From contig NZ_CP162511.1 of NCBI RefSeq assembly GCF_040939305.1, forward strand, positions 2,728,001 to 2,792,000: a DNA stretch of 64,000 nt, written 5' to 3'. Source of the stretch: Herbiconiux sp. A18JL235. Its GTDB lineage: Bacteria > Actinomycetota > Actinomycetes > Actinomycetales > Microbacteriaceae. The translations under genes and the position numbers were made by a program. Below are positions 44,981 to 54,781 of this stretch, piece after piece. Under the pieces are notes generated by a model that was not told the DNA's origin, did not search any database, and worked only from the letters and a program-made list of their open reading frames with translations. Each line of letters begins with the position of its first letter. Position 1 is the first letter of the stretch.

Positions 44981-46585
44981 TCAGCGGGCGATCGCGAACT
45001 CCTCGAGGCGTTCCTCGAACTCCGGGTTGATGAGAGCGCGCACATGGGTGCCCGCCTCCACGTATTCGGTGCTCAGCACGGTGTTGCGCTCGTGCAACAG
45101 GGTCACCAGGTCGCCACGGTCGTAGGGCACCAGCAGGTTCATCTCGAGGCTCGGCCGCGGGATGAGCTCGTCGATGCGCGCCAGTAGCTCGGGGATGCCC
45201 TCGCCGGTGCGTGCCGAGACGAACACCGCCTTCGGCTCCAGGCCGCGGAGCACCAGCTTGTCGTCGTCTGAGACCAGGTCGCTCTTGTTGAACGCGATGA
45301 TCTCGGGAATGCCGCGGGCACCCGCCTCGCCCATCACGTCGCGCACCGTCGCGATCTGGCCCGCCGGGTCGGGGTGCGAGGCGTCGACGACGTGCACCAC
45401 CACATCCGAGTCCTGCACCTCCTCGAGCGTTGAGCGGAACGCCTCGACCAGCTGATGCGGCAGCGCGCGCACGAAGCCGACGGTGTCGGCGATCGTGTAG
45501 GGGCGGCCGTCGGCCGTCGTGTTCTTGCGCACCGTGGCGTCGAGGGTGGCGAACAGGGCGTTCTCCACCAGCACGCCCGCACTCGTGATGCGGTTGAGCA
45601 ACGACGACTTGCCGGCGTTCGTGTACCCCGCGATGGCCACGCTCGGCACCGCGTTGCGGCGCCGGTTGGCGCGCTTGGCGTCACGCGCGGGCTTCATAGC
45701 GGCGATCTGACGGCGCAGCTTCGCCATGCGGGTGTGAATGCGCCGGCGGTCGAGCTCGATCTTCGTCTCACCCGGTCCGCGCGAACCCATACCGGCGCCC
45801 GCGCCGCCCACCTGGCCACCGGCCTGGCGCGACATCGACTCACCCCATCCGCGGAGCCTCGGCAGCAGGTACTCGAGCTGCGCGAGCTCGACCTGCGCCT
45901 TGCCCTCGCGGCTCTTGGCGTGCTGGCTGAAGATGTCGAGGATGACCGCGGTGCGGTCGATCACCTTCACCTTCACCACGTCTTCGAGCGCGCGCCGCTG
46001 GCTCGGGGCGAGCTCGGTGTCGGCGATGACCGTGTCGGCGCCGAGCGACTGCACGATCGCCCGCAGCTCCTCGGCCTTGCCCTTACCGAAGTAGGTACTG
46101 GGGTCGGGGTGTGGGCGCCGCTGCAACAGGCCGTCGAGCACCACGGCACCCGCGGTCTCGGCGAGGGCCGCGAGCTCGTGCAGCGAGTTCTCGGCGTCGG
46201 CGAGCGTGCCCTGCGAGTAGACGCCGATGATGACGACGTTCTCGAGCCTCAGCTGCCGGTACTCCACCTCGGTGACGTCGTCGAGCTCGGTCGAGAGCCC
46301 GGCGACCCGTCGGAGCGACTGGCGGTCTTCACGGTCGAACTGATCGCCGTCGAACCCGCTGTCGGCCGTGGTCTCGGCGCGCTGCAACGCCTGGGCCGCG
46401 CCTTCGGTGAAGAGCGAGTAGGCGCTCGCTCTCGACCCGGCGGAGGCGAGGATGCGCGACACCGCGTCGTCGGAGGCGGCCGCGTCGCCCGAGGTGGGAA
46501 CCGATGCGCGTGGCGAGGCGTCGACGCCGGTCGCGTCGCGCAGGGTGCCGTCGTCGACGGCGTCGTGGTCTGACATCGCAGTCAA
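44981..46585 (-). CDS. hflX: GTPase HflX
   Basis: Ribosome-binding GTPase that splits stalled or hibernating ribosomes. It has the HflX N-domain (YFGKGKAEEL, with a Gly-rich linker GGQVGGAGAGMGSRGPGETK) and the G domain with G1 GYTNAGKSSL, G3 DTVGF and G4 NKSD. The 534-residue protein has a longer acidic N-terminus than usual. I place the start at TTG 46585, with AGGAG exactly 7 nt upstream; an in-frame ATG at 46576 lacks such a site. Convergent with lexA (12 bp between stops). Confidence 0.93.
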   Translation of the reverse strand: MTAMSDHDAVDDGTLRDATGVDASPRASVPTSGDAAASDDAVSRILASAGSRASAYSLFTEGAAQALQRAETTADSGFDGDQFDREDRQSLRRVAGLSTELDDVTEVEYRQLRLENVVIIGVYSQGTLADAENSLHELAALAETAGAVVLDGLLQRRPHPDPSTYFGKGKAEELRAIVQSLGADTVIADTELAPSQRRALEDVVKVKVIDRTAVILDIFSQHAKSREGKAQVELAQLEYLLPRLRGWGESMSRQAGGQVGGAGAGMGSRGPGETKIELDRRRIHTRMAKLRRQIAAMKPARDAKRANRRRNAVPSVAIAGYTNAGKSSLLNRITSAGVLVENALFATLDATVRKNTTADGRPYTIADTVGFVRALPHQLVEAFRSTLEEVQDSDVVVHVVDASHPDPAGQIATVRDVMGEAGARGIPEIIAFNKSDLVSDDDKLVLRGLEPKAVFVSARTGEGIPELLARIDELIPRPSLEMNLLVPYDRGDLVTLLHERNTVLSTEYVEAGTHVRALINPEFEERLEEFAIAR

Positions 46586-46604
46586 GAATAGTCTCCTGGT
46601 TTGC

Positions 46605-46610
46605 TAGATT
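46605..46610 (+). promoter_or_regulatory. -10-like box of the RsmC-like gene
   Basis: TAGATT, 6 nt before the ATG at 46617, with no ribosome site between. This predicts a leaderless transcript. The whole divergent region to hflX is 31 bp, and the hflX ribosome site lies inside it, so the two promoters must interlock with the neighbouring coding sequences. Confidence 0.55.
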
Positions 46611-46616
46611 CCCTCT

Positions 46617-47231
46617 ATGGATGGCGAGCACTACTTCTCTGCGCAGCCGGCGGGAGAGTTGTCGCTCCGCGAGATCACCGTCGAACTGGCCGGTGCCCCG
46701 CGCCGCCTTCAGACGGCATCGGGTGTGTTCAGTCCCGAACGCCTCGATGCGGGCACCCGCGTGCTCCTGTCGAATGTCCCGTCGGCTCCCCCTGGCGGGA
46801 ATCTGCTCGACCTGGGGTGCGGGTGGGGACCGATCGCTCTCTCACTCGCCCTGGAGTCACCGCACGCCACGGTGTGGGCGGTGGACGTCAACGAACGTGC
46901 TCTGGATCTGGTTCGACGGAATGCTCACATGTTAGGCCTCGATCATGTCAACGCCGTGAGGCCCGAAGATGTTCCCGACGAGGTGAGATTCACCACGATC
47001 TGGTCGAACCCACCCATCCGCGTCGGCAAGAACGAGCTGCACTCCATGCTGCAGACCTGGCTCCCGCGGCTCGACATCGGGTCGGACGCCTGGCTCGTCG
47101 TGCAGAAGAACCTCGGCTCCGATTCGCTGCAGCGCTGGCTCGACGCCGAGTTCGCCGGTATGTCGGTGATGCGCACGACGACCAACCGCGGTTACCGCGT
47201 GCTGCGGGTGCGCAACCACGCAGCGGGCTGA
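46617..47231 (+). CDS. class I methyltransferase, RsmC-like
   Basis: A 204-residue SAM-dependent methyltransferase of the MTS type, likely acting on rRNA guanine. HYFSAQP at the start and GVFSPERLDAGT match the small RsmC-like group; the SAM site is LLDLGCGWGPIALSLA and the catalytic motif is SNPPIRVGK. It is a single-domain form, about half the length of E. coli RsmC. Target unproven. Plus strand, convergent with dapF (54 bp between stops). Confidence 0.88.
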   Translation: MDGEHYFSAQPAGELSLREITVELAGAPRRLQTASGVFSPERLDAGTRVLLSNVPSAPPGGNLLDLGCGWGPIALSLALESPHATVWAVDVNERALDLVRRNAHMLGLDHVNAVRPEDVPDEVRFTTIWSNPPIRVGKNELHSMLQTWLPRLDIGSDAWLVVQKNLGSDSLQRWLDAEFAGMSVMRTTTNRGYRVLRVRNHAAG

Positions 47232-47285
47232 CCCCCGAGAGCGAGACGCCCGTTCGGTGCGACCCGCCCGGCCGTCAGCGAGCGG

Positions 47286-48167
47286 CTACGCGATCGCGAG
47301 ATCGCCCTCGTAGACGAGCTCGGCCGGGCCGGAGAGAGCGACATGCTCGCCGTCTTCGGTCGGGAACATGCGCACGCCCACGACCCCGCCGGGCACCGCG
47401 ACGCTCCAGTGGTCGGGGGCACCCGCACCGGCCCAGTGGCGCGTCGCCAGGGCCGCCGCCGCCGCGCCCGTGCCGCAGGAAAGGGTCTCGCCGCTCCCGC
47501 GTTCGTGCACGCGCATCCTGATGTGCCCCACACCGTCGCGCACGAGCGGCTCGCTGGGCACCACGAACTCGACGTTCGCGCCGTCTTCGGGCTCGGGCTC
47601 GACGTGCGGGATGAAGGTGAGATCGGCCTCGGCCAGCTCGTCGTCGTCGGCGAGGGCGACCACGACGTGCGGATTGCCGACGTTGATGCCGAGACCCGGC
47701 CGCGGCACCTGCAGGTTCTTGGCCCGCACGAGCGGCTCGCCGCCGTCGAGCCGCCAGCGGCCGAGGTCGACCTGGAAGCCGAGCTTGCTGCGCTGCACGT
47801 CGCGCACACCGGCACGGGTGCCGATGACGAGGGTCTCCCCCGCCGCCAGCTCGGCGAGCCCGTTGTCGAGGAGGTAGCGGGCGAAGACGCGGATGCCGTT
47901 GCCGCACATCTCGGCGATCGAGCCGTCGGCGTTGCGGTAGTCCATGAACCACTCGGCGGCCGGGTCTTCGGCGAGGGCGGCCGCCCCTTCGGGGATGTTC
48001 TCCGACCGCACGGCCCGCAGCACACCGTCGGCACCGACGCCGAAATGACGGTCGCAGATCGCAGCGACCTGGGTGGGAACGAGGTCGATCTGCCCGTCGG
48101 CGTCGGTGAAGAGAACGAAGTCGTTGCCAGTCCCCTGGCCCTTGGTGAAGTGGAGGTCAGCGGGCAT
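47286..48167 (-). CDS. dapF: diaminopimelate epimerase
   Basis: Converts LL- to meso-diaminopimelate for lysine and peptidoglycan. The two catalytic Cys are visible in [10 protein letters not shown] and SCGTGAAAA. The N-terminal [11 protein letters not shown] motif is present. Length is 293. The miaA-dapF order is typical of actinomycetes. TAGACT lies 6 nt before the ATG and no Shine-Dalgarno site is present, so a leaderless message is possible beside read-through from miaA. Confidence 0.95.
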   Translation of the reverse strand: MPADLHFTKGQGTGNDFVLFTDADGQIDLVPTQVAAICDRHFGVGADGVLRAVRSENIPEGAAALAEDPAAEWFMDYRNADGSIAEMCGNGIRVFARYLLDNGLAELAAGETLVIGTRAGVRDVQRSKLGFQVDLGRWRLDGGEPLVRAKNLQVPRPGLGINVGNPHVVVALADDDELAEADLTFIPHVEPEPEDGANVEFVVPSEPLVRDGVGHIRMRVHERGSGETLSCGTGAAAAALATRHWAGAGAPDHWSVAVPGGVVGVRMFPTEDGEHVALSGPAELVYEGDLAIA

Positions 48168-48173
48168 GGAATC

Positions 48174-48179
48174 AGTCTA
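48174..48179 (-). promoter_or_regulatory. -10-like box of dapF
   Basis: TAGACT on the minus strand, 6 nt before the dapF ATG and just after the miaA stop (15-bp gap). Same spacing as in argC, dapA and the RsmC-like gene. Confidence 0.5.
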
Positions 48180-48182
48180 GGG

Positions 48183-49145
48183 TCAGGAGACGGCGGCCAG
48201 GGCGTGGCCGACGGCTGCCTCGACGGAGGCCGGGTCGAGGGCATCGGCGTCGAGGGCGTCGGGGTAGCGCTTGAACCAGCTGACCTGGCGACGGGCGTAG
48301 CGGCGGGTGAGGGCCTGCGCCTCGGCGATGGCCTCGGCGCGCGGCATCGTGCCGTCGAGGTCGGCGAGCGCCTGAGCGTAGCCGATGGCTCGGGATGCCG
48401 TGGTGCCGTCGCGGAGACCGTGCGGAACGAGGGCGGCGACCTCGTCGACGAGGCCGCGCCCCCACATCCCCACCACGCGCTCATCGAGCCGCGGCACCAG
48501 GGCCTGACGCTCGACGCCGAGCCTCACGATCGACAGGGGTCGCCACGGCACAGGCTCGTCGGGCAGGGTGCCGCTGAGAGGTTCACCGGTCAGTTCCACC
48601 ACCTCGAGCGCGCGCACGAGACGGCGGCCGTTGTACTGCCCGATCGAGGCGGCCGCCTCGGGGTCGAGCACCTTCAAGCGGTCGTAGAGGGCGCGCGCGC
48701 CGGTCTGGCCGAGTTCGGCCTCGATCCTTCTCCGCACCTCGGCGTCGCGGGCGGGGAAACGGAAGTCGTGGATGACCGAGGAGACGTACAGGCCCGACCC
48801 GCCCACCAGGAGGGCGACGGCACCGCGCGCCTGGATCGCCTCGATGCACTCCCGCGCCTCCCGCTGGTACGCGGCGACCGAGGCGTCGGCTGTGACGTCG
48901 AGCACGTCGAGGAGGTGGTGCGGCACTCCGCGCCGTTCGGCCGGGGCGAGCTTGGCGGTGCCGATGTCCATACCGCGGTAGAGCTGCATGGCGTCGGCGT
49001 TGACGACCTCGGCGGCCACGCCGCGCTCGTCGAGGCGCTCGGCGAGGCGAAGGGAGAGCTCCGACTTGCCGGTGCCGGTGGCGCCGACCACGGCGATCAG
49101 TCGCGCCTGCTCCTCCCCTGCCGAGGCGGACGCCTCCGGGGCCAC
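48183..49145 (-). CDS. miaA: tRNA dimethylallyltransferase
   Basis: Adds the isopentenyl group to A37 of tRNAs. P-loop GATGTGKS at residues 21-28, then the conserved [27 protein letters not shown] and C-terminal [16 protein letters not shown]. Length is 320. It starts 3 bp after miaB, which carries out the next step on the same base, so the pair acts in sequence. Confidence 0.95.
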   Translation of the reverse strand: MAPEASASAGEEQARLIAVVGATGTGKSELSLRLAERLDERGVAAEVVNADAMQLYRGMDIGTAKLAPAERRGVPHHLLDVLDVTADASVAAYQREARECIEAIQARGAVALLVGGSGLYVSSVIHDFRFPARDAEVRRRIEAELGQTGARALYDRLKVLDPEAAASIGQYNGRRLVRALEVVELTGEPLSGTLPDEPVPWRPLSIVRLGVERQALVPRLDERVVGMWGRGLVDEVAALVPHGLRDGTTASRAIGYAQALADLDGTMPRAEAIAEAQALTRRYARRQVSWFKRYPDALDADALDPASVEAAVGHALAAVS

Positions 49146-49148
49146 CCT

Positions 49149-50765
49149 TCAGCCCCGCAGATCGTCGGTGGAACTGTAGATCGGCACGGTCGCGACGCGC
49201 GGGGTCGACGGTGCACCCGCACGCAGGGCCGGCAGCCCCAGCGAGACCCGCCCCGGCGCGGAACCCTCGCCCGCGCTGGCACTGGTGGCGCTCGGCACGG
49301 CGCAGGACTCGGCCTCGCTCCTGTCCCAGGCATCACCCGCGCGGGTTCGCCGAACCTCGAGCGGGGTGCCGTCGCTGTCGGCGATGAGGTAGTACGGCGC
49401 CGCCTGGGTGACCGTGACCGACACGACGTCGCCCGGGCGCGGAGCAGCCGAACCCTCGGGGAGCTCGAAGTGCACCAGCCTGCTGTCTTCCGCGCGACCG
49501 CTCAGTCGCTTCGTCTCGCCGTCCTTCCGGCCCTCGCCGTTCGCGACCACGAGCTCGACACGTCGCCCGACGATCTTCTGGTTCTCCTCCAGCGAGATGC
49601 GGTCTTGCAAGGCGACCAGGCGGTCGTAGCGCTCCTGCACCACCTCGCGCGGCACCTGATCGGGCATGGTCGCCGCGGGGGTGCCTGGTCGGATCGAATA
49701 CTGGAAGGTGAACGCCGATGCGAAGCGGGCCTGCTCGACGACCCGAAGGGTCTCCTGGAAGTCCTCCTCGGTCTCGCCGGGGAAGCCCACGATGATGTCG
49801 GTGCTGATCGCGGCGTTCGGGATCTTCGCGCGCACCCGGTCGAGGATGCCGAGGAACTTGGCAGAGCGGTACGAGCGCCGCATGGCCCGGAGCACGCGGT
49901 CTGACCCCGACTGCAAGGGCATGTGCAGCTGCGGCATCACCGCGGGGGTCTCCGCCATGGCGTCGATGACGTCGTCGGTGAACGCCGCCGGGTGCGGGCT
50001 GGTGAAACGGATGCGTTCCAGGCCCTCGATCTCTCCGGCCGCCCGGAGGAGCTTTCCGAAGGCCAGCCGGTCGCCGAACTCGACGCCGTAGGAGTTGACG
50101 TTCTGGCCGAGCAGAGTGACCTCGAGGGCACCGTCATCGACCAGCGACTGCAGCTCGGCGAGGATCTCACCCGGGCGACGATCTTTCTCCTTGCCGCGGA
50201 GCGCCGGCACGATGCAGAAGGTGCAGGTGTTGTTGCAGCCCACGGAGATGGAGACCCAGCCGCTGTAGGTGGAGTCGCGCTTCGTCGGGAGAGTGGAGGG
50301 GAACGTCTCGAGCGCCTCGAGGATCTCGATCTGCGCCGCGTCGTTGTGTCGAGCGCGCTCCAGCAGGCTCGGCAGTGCTCCCATGTTGTGGGTGCCGAAG
50401 ACCACGTCGACCCAGGGGGCCTTATCGAGGATGACGTTCTTGTCTTTCTGGGCGAGACAGCCGCCGACCGCGATCTGCATGCCCTCGTGGCGACGCTTCA
50501 CCGAAGCGAGGTGTCCGAGGTTGCCGTAGAGCTTGTTGTCGGCGTTCTCCCGCACGGCACAGGTGTTGATCACGACGACGTCGGGCTCCACGCCCTCAGC
50601 CCTGACGTAACCCGCAGCTTCGAGCGAGCCGCTCAGACGTTCGGAGTCGTGGACGTTCATCTGGCAGCCGTAGGTGCGGACCTCGTAGGTGCGTGCCCGC
50701 CCCGACGCGTCGCGTGACGCGTTCGACGCTGCGATGATCGTCGGTGCTTCGCTGACTGTGCTCAT
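49149..50765 (-). CDS. miaB: tRNA-2-methylthio-N6-dimethylallyladenosine synthase
   Basis: Radical-SAM methylthiotransferase acting after MiaA. N-terminal UPF0004 domain with Cys in [18 protein letters not shown] and GGCLAQ; radical-SAM CxxxCxxC in [12 protein letters not shown]; then a C-terminal TRAM domain. The chain of 538 residues is extended at the C-terminus by about 50 low-complexity residues ([17 protein letters not shown]) beyond TRAM. Confidence 0.95.
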   Translation of the reverse strand: MSTVSEAPTIIAASNASRDASGRARTYEVRTYGCQMNVHDSERLSGSLEAAGYVRAEGVEPDVVVINTCAVRENADNKLYGNLGHLASVKRRHEGMQIAVGGCLAQKDKNVILDKAPWVDVVFGTHNMGALPSLLERARHNDAAQIEILEALETFPSTLPTKRDSTYSGWVSISVGCNNTCTFCIVPALRGKEKDRRPGEILAELQSLVDDGALEVTLLGQNVNSYGVEFGDRLAFGKLLRAAGEIEGLERIRFTSPHPAAFTDDVIDAMAETPAVMPQLHMPLQSGSDRVLRAMRRSYRSAKFLGILDRVRAKIPNAAISTDIIVGFPGETEEDFQETLRVVEQARFASAFTFQYSIRPGTPAATMPDQVPREVVQERYDRLVALQDRISLEENQKIVGRRVELVVANGEGRKDGETKRLSGRAEDSRLVHFELPEGSAAPRPGDVVSVTVTQAAPYYLIADSDGTPLEVRRTRAGDAWDRSEAESCAVPSATSASAGEGSAPGRVSLGLPALRAGAPSTPRVATVPIYSSTDDLRG

Positions 50766-50832
50766 GGTGCGACCAGTCTACGAAACCGCGGCAGGCCGTT
50801 CGCTCTCGACCGACGCCGCCGCAGCGACCCTG

Positions 50833-51582
50833 TCAGCGGAAACGCACACGGCTTGCGGCCTTGCGGGTGGCCATGGCACGCCGGGTCGCCTCGCGCACGA
50901 TGCTCGAACCGAAACCACGGCGAGCGAGGAAGCCGTTGAGCCGACGCTCGGCGGTCTCGTCGTCGTAGCGCGACAGCTGGCCCACGCGCTTCACAGCGGC
51001 CTCGACGGCGAGCTCGAACTCGTGGTCGTCGTCGAGGTTCTCGAGCGCCGCCGTGACGAGTTCGGAGGGGATCTTGCGGGCATGGAGCTCGCGCGCGATG
51101 ACCGCCCGGCTCTTGTGGCTGCGCTCGCTCAACCGCGCCACCAGCGCTTCGGCGAGGGCCGCGTCGTCGAGGTAGCCCAACTCTTCGTAGCGCGCGACGA
51201 GCCCGTCGGCCTCGGCTCCGCTCGCCCCCTGGGCCACGAGCAGCTCGTGGGCCTCGCCCGAGGAGAGCTGCCGGCGCCCGAGTGCCCGCACGACGGTGTC
51301 GCTCACCCGCTCGAGCCGCTCCTCGTCGGAGAGCTCGACCGGAGCCGGGAACTCGATGGGTGCGGGAGAACCGACCGCGGCCGGGAACTCCACCGGGGCG
51401 CCCGACGCGGTCTCGTGGTCGGCGTCGCGCCCGGCCGGGTGCGACGAGCGAGCGGGGTGCGCCGATCGAGAGGGCAGGCCCACGGGCTCACGGGTGCCCG
51501 CACCGTCAGCGCCCGACTCGGGCGCCGACGGGCGCGTCCGCCCACGGCGGCGCACCGAGTCGAGGTTGACGATGTCGTTCAT
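50833..51582 (-). CDS. recX: regulatory protein RecX
   Basis: Inhibits RecA filament growth. The C-terminal half has RecX three-helix repeats (ALGRRQLSSGEAHELL, LGYLDDAALAEALVAR, LARRGFGSSIVREA). The N-terminal 90 residues are Arg/Pro/Ala-rich and disordered-looking, longer than in E. coli RecX (249 against about 166 residues). It follows recA by 6 bp, the standard order. Confidence 0.93.
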   Translation of the reverse strand: MNDIVNLDSVRRRGRTRPSAPESGADGAGTREPVGLPSRSAHPARSSHPAGRDADHETASGAPVEFPAAVGSPAPIEFPAPVELSDEERLERVSDTVVRALGRRQLSSGEAHELLVAQGASGAEADGLVARYEELGYLDDAALAEALVARLSERSHKSRAVIARELHARKIPSELVTAALENLDDDHEFELAVEAAVKRVGQLSRYDDETAERRLNGFLARRGFGSSIVREATRRAMATRKAASRVRFR

Positions 51583-51588
51583 CGTGGG

Positions 51589-52659
<1,071 letters not shown>

Positions 52660-52862
52660 TTCGGTCTCCTTCGTGCTGTGCGACCTGGCGGCCGGCGATG
52701 GTGTGCCCACAGGCTGTCGTGTTCGCGCCCCTCACGGGGTGGCGACGACAGGGCGTCGACGAGAGTTCGTCGAACACCCTTCACGTTAGAGAAGACCACC
52801 GACATCGAAGCTGCCGGCCGACTCATGTGTGGAGAACGTGTTCGAATCTCTCACTGTGCAGA

Positions 52863-52891
52863 ACTCTACGCCGCACCGAAGATATGTTCGA
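52863..52891 (-). promoter_or_regulatory. recA promoter with overlapping LexA box
   Basis: Minus strand: TCGAAC (52886-52891), 17-bp spacer and TAGAGT (52863-52868). The -35 is part of a LexA box at 52877-52890 (minus strand CGAACATATCTTCG, one mismatch from CGAAC-N4-GTTCG). Transcription would leave a leader of about 200 nt (52660-52860), which holds no gene I can support. Confidence 0.65.
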
Positions 52892-52917
52892 GAGTCCCGC
52901 GGCGTGTTGCGAACACG

Positions 52918-52949
52918 AAAAAGCCCCCGGCCTCTGCCGGGGGCTTTTT
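52918..52949. terminator. bidirectional intrinsic terminator
   Basis: AAAAA, then a perfect 9-bp stem GCCCCCGGC / GCCGGGGGC with a 4-nt loop, then TTTTT. It sits 3 bp after the DUF3046 stop and before the recA promoter, so it ends the ftsK-side operon and insulates recA. Confidence 0.93.
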
Positions 52950-52952
52950 CGA

Positions 52953-53180
52953 TCACGTCTCTCGTGGAGCGGGAAGTCCTGCTCCGTGCCAGCGCTGGGG
53001 CGGCACATCCGCCGACCGGCAGACCGCGAGCCACACCTCTCGCGGGGGGATTCCTGCCTTCAGCGCCTGTTCGGCGGTTCGGTCGCCGAGGTCGACCAGG
53101 ACGACATCGCTCGTCACCACCTGCCCGTAGGCCGGGCCGAACTCGTCGGCGACGGCCTGCCTGAACTCACTCAGCCGCAC
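52953..53180 (-). CDS. DUF3046 protein
   Basis: A 75-residue protein starting at GTG 53180. VRLSEFRQAVADEFGPAYG and the core DLGDRTAEQALKAGIPPREVWLAVC match the DUF3046 family found upstream of recA in actinomycetes. Function is unknown. It is cytoplasmic and ends directly at an intrinsic terminator. Confidence 0.87.
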   Translation of the reverse strand: MRLSEFRQAVADEFGPAYGQVVTSDVVLVDLGDRTAEQALKAGIPPREVWLAVCRSADVPPQRWHGAGLPAPRET

Positions 53181-53196
53181 TCCGTGCCGCAGTCGT

Positions 53197-53505
53197 TCAG
53201 CGGGCGACGAGGTCGGCGTCGAAGTCGGCGACGAACTCGTCGGGGATGGTGTCGGGGATGGGATCGATGCCCTCGACGATCGCGAGACGGTCGCCCACCT
53301 CGCGCATGATGACCGAGATCGGGGTGTCGAGAGCTTCGGCCACCGAGGCGAGGATCTCGCTCGAGGCCTCCTTCTGACCACGCTCGACCTCGCTCAGGTA
53401 GCCGAGGGCGACGCTCGCCTTACTTGCCACTTGACGAAGGGTACGACCCTTCTGCAGGCGGAAGTCCCGAAGCACGTCGCCGATTTCCTGACGAACTAGA
53501 ATCAC
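53197..53505 (-). CDS. clgR: ClgR-like XRE-family regulator
   Basis: A 102-residue DNA-binding protein. The helix-turn-helix is at about residues 18-50 (GRTLRQVASKASVALGYLSE, then VERGQKEAS). ClgR in streptomycetes, corynebacteria and mycobacteria activates clp protease genes and sits after pgsA-cinA as here. The start is GTG 53505 with AAGGAGGG upstream. The C-terminus is acidic and ends Val-Ala-Arg. ClgR is itself degraded by Clp in other species; whether this tail acts so is not known. Confidence 0.88.
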   Translation of the reverse strand: MILVRQEIGDVLRDFRLQKGRTLRQVASKASVALGYLSEVERGQKEASSEILASVAEALDTPISVIMREVGDRLAIVEGIDPIPDTIPDEFVADFDADLVAR

Positions 53506-53668
53506 TGGACCCTCCTTGCGTTCCTGTCACGGTCTGTTCGAGTGGCTCTTCTGACCACGTTACTGCAGTGGTTCGTAGCAGTGACTCTAAACGACTGGGA
53601 CTGAACAATACTTGTGAATGACACCAGATGTAACGTGATCGAAACGGCGCCCATTCCCTCTACGGAGC

Positions 53669-54175
53669 TCACAGGGAATCTCTCAGGATTCGCAGCGCCA
53701 CCCGTACGGTCTCGGCCCTGATCGCTGCCCGATCGCCGCTCAACTCGAGGGCATGGCTGCGCACGTCGGCACCGATGGCGACGCCCACGTACACCGTTCC
53801 CGGCGCCGCCCCGTCCTGCGGGTCCGGCCCGGCCGCACCGGTCGTCGAGATGCCGATCTCGGCCGGGGTGCCCTCGACGGCGAGCGCGCTGCGCACACCG
53901 ACCGCCATCTGCATCGCCACGTCGGCGTGCACGGGGCCGTGGGCCGCCAGTACCTCCGCGTCGACTCCGAGCACCGTGTGCTTCACCGCGGTGTCGTAGG
54001 CGACGACTCCGCCGCGCAGCACCGCCGACGCTCCGGGAACGTCGACCAGCGCCGAGCACAGCAGCCCACCCGTGAGCGACTCCGCGACCGCGATCGTGGT
54101 GCGGCTCAGGGTGAGGGTGGCGACGATGGCCGCAGCGTCGTCGTTCACCGCGGCCACAGCATCCGTCTCGCTCAC
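53669..54175 (-). CDS. pncC: CinA-family nicotinamide-nucleotide amidohydrolase
   Basis: Deamidates NMN in pyridine-nucleotide recycling. The 168-residue single-domain form corresponds to the C-terminal domain of CinA: TIAVAESLTGGLLCSAL, GVVAYDTAVKHTVLGV and STTGAAGPDPQDG. GTG at 54175 overlaps the pgsA stop by 4 bp. The 163-bp gap downstream (53506-53668) has to hold the clgR promoter; I see no clear -35/-10 pair. Confidence 0.92.
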   Translation of the reverse strand: MSETDAVAAVNDDAAAIVATLTLSRTTIAVAESLTGGLLCSALVDVPGASAVLRGGVVAYDTAVKHTVLGVDAEVLAAHGPVHADVAMQMAVGVRSALAVEGTPAEIGISTTGAAGPDPQDGAAPGTVYVGVAIGADVRSHALELSGDRAAIRAETVRVALRILRDSL

Positions 54176-54777
54176 GCGCCGGCCGCCGGCTTGCGGTTGA
54201 GCCGCCAGGCCTGCACCAGATAGTCGATGCCGGTGACCACCGTGAGCACCACGGCCGCGGTCATGGTGACGCCGTTCACCCAGTTCACCCAGTCGCCGAA
54301 GAGCTCGGGGAAGGGCAGCAGTGCCAGCGAGATCGCGACCGACTGCACCAGCGTCTTGAGCTTGCCGCCCCGTGACGCCGGGATAACGCGGTCGCTCAGC
54401 TGCACGAACCGCCACACCGTGATGCCGACCTCGCGGACGAGGATGACGATGGTGACCCACCATGGCAGTTCGGCGAGGATCGACAGACCGATGAGCGCGG
54501 CGCCCGTGAGCACCTTGTCGGCGATCGGGTCGAGCAGCTTGCCGAGATCGGTCACCAGGTTGCGGCTGCGGGCGATGTGGCCGTCGATGCCGTCGGTGGC
54601 GATGGCGAGGATGAACAGCACCGCGGCGGCCCAGCGCAGGGCGCCGTTCTGGCCGTCGTCGACCAGGAGCATGACGAAGAAGACCGGGGCGAGGAGGATG
54701 CGCACGATCGTGATCGCGTTCGGCAGGTTCCAATTGCTGGGCTTCGCCGCGGGTGCCGACTCCTCGTTCGAGGTCAC
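54172..54777 (-). CDS. pgsA: CDP-alcohol phosphatidyltransferase, PgsA type
   Basis: Membrane enzyme, probably glycerol-3-phosphate phosphatidyltransferase, the first step to phosphatidylglycerol. The CDP-alcohol motif is TDGIDGHIARSRNLVTDLGK, followed by LLDPIAD with the final Asp. Four to six membrane spans. Length is 201. Actinomycetes also have a paralogue for phosphatidylinositol phosphate, but the ftsK-pgsA-cinA position favours PgsA. Confidence 0.92.
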   Translation of the reverse strand: MTSNEESAPAAKPSNWNLPNAITIVRILLAPVFFVMLLVDDGQNGALRWAAAVLFILAIATDGIDGHIARSRNLVTDLGKLLDPIADKVLTGAALIGLSILAELPWWVTIVILVREVGITVWRFVQLSDRVIPASRGGKLKTLVQSVAISLALLPFPELFGDWVNWVNGVTMTAAVVLTVVTGIDYLVQAWRLNRKPAAGA

Positions 54778-54781
54778 GCGA

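Noticed and set aside
47343..49904. 853-codon plus-strand open frame over dapF, miaA and miaB
   Set aside because: Same kind of antisense artefact; the minus-strand genes have all expected catalytic motifs.
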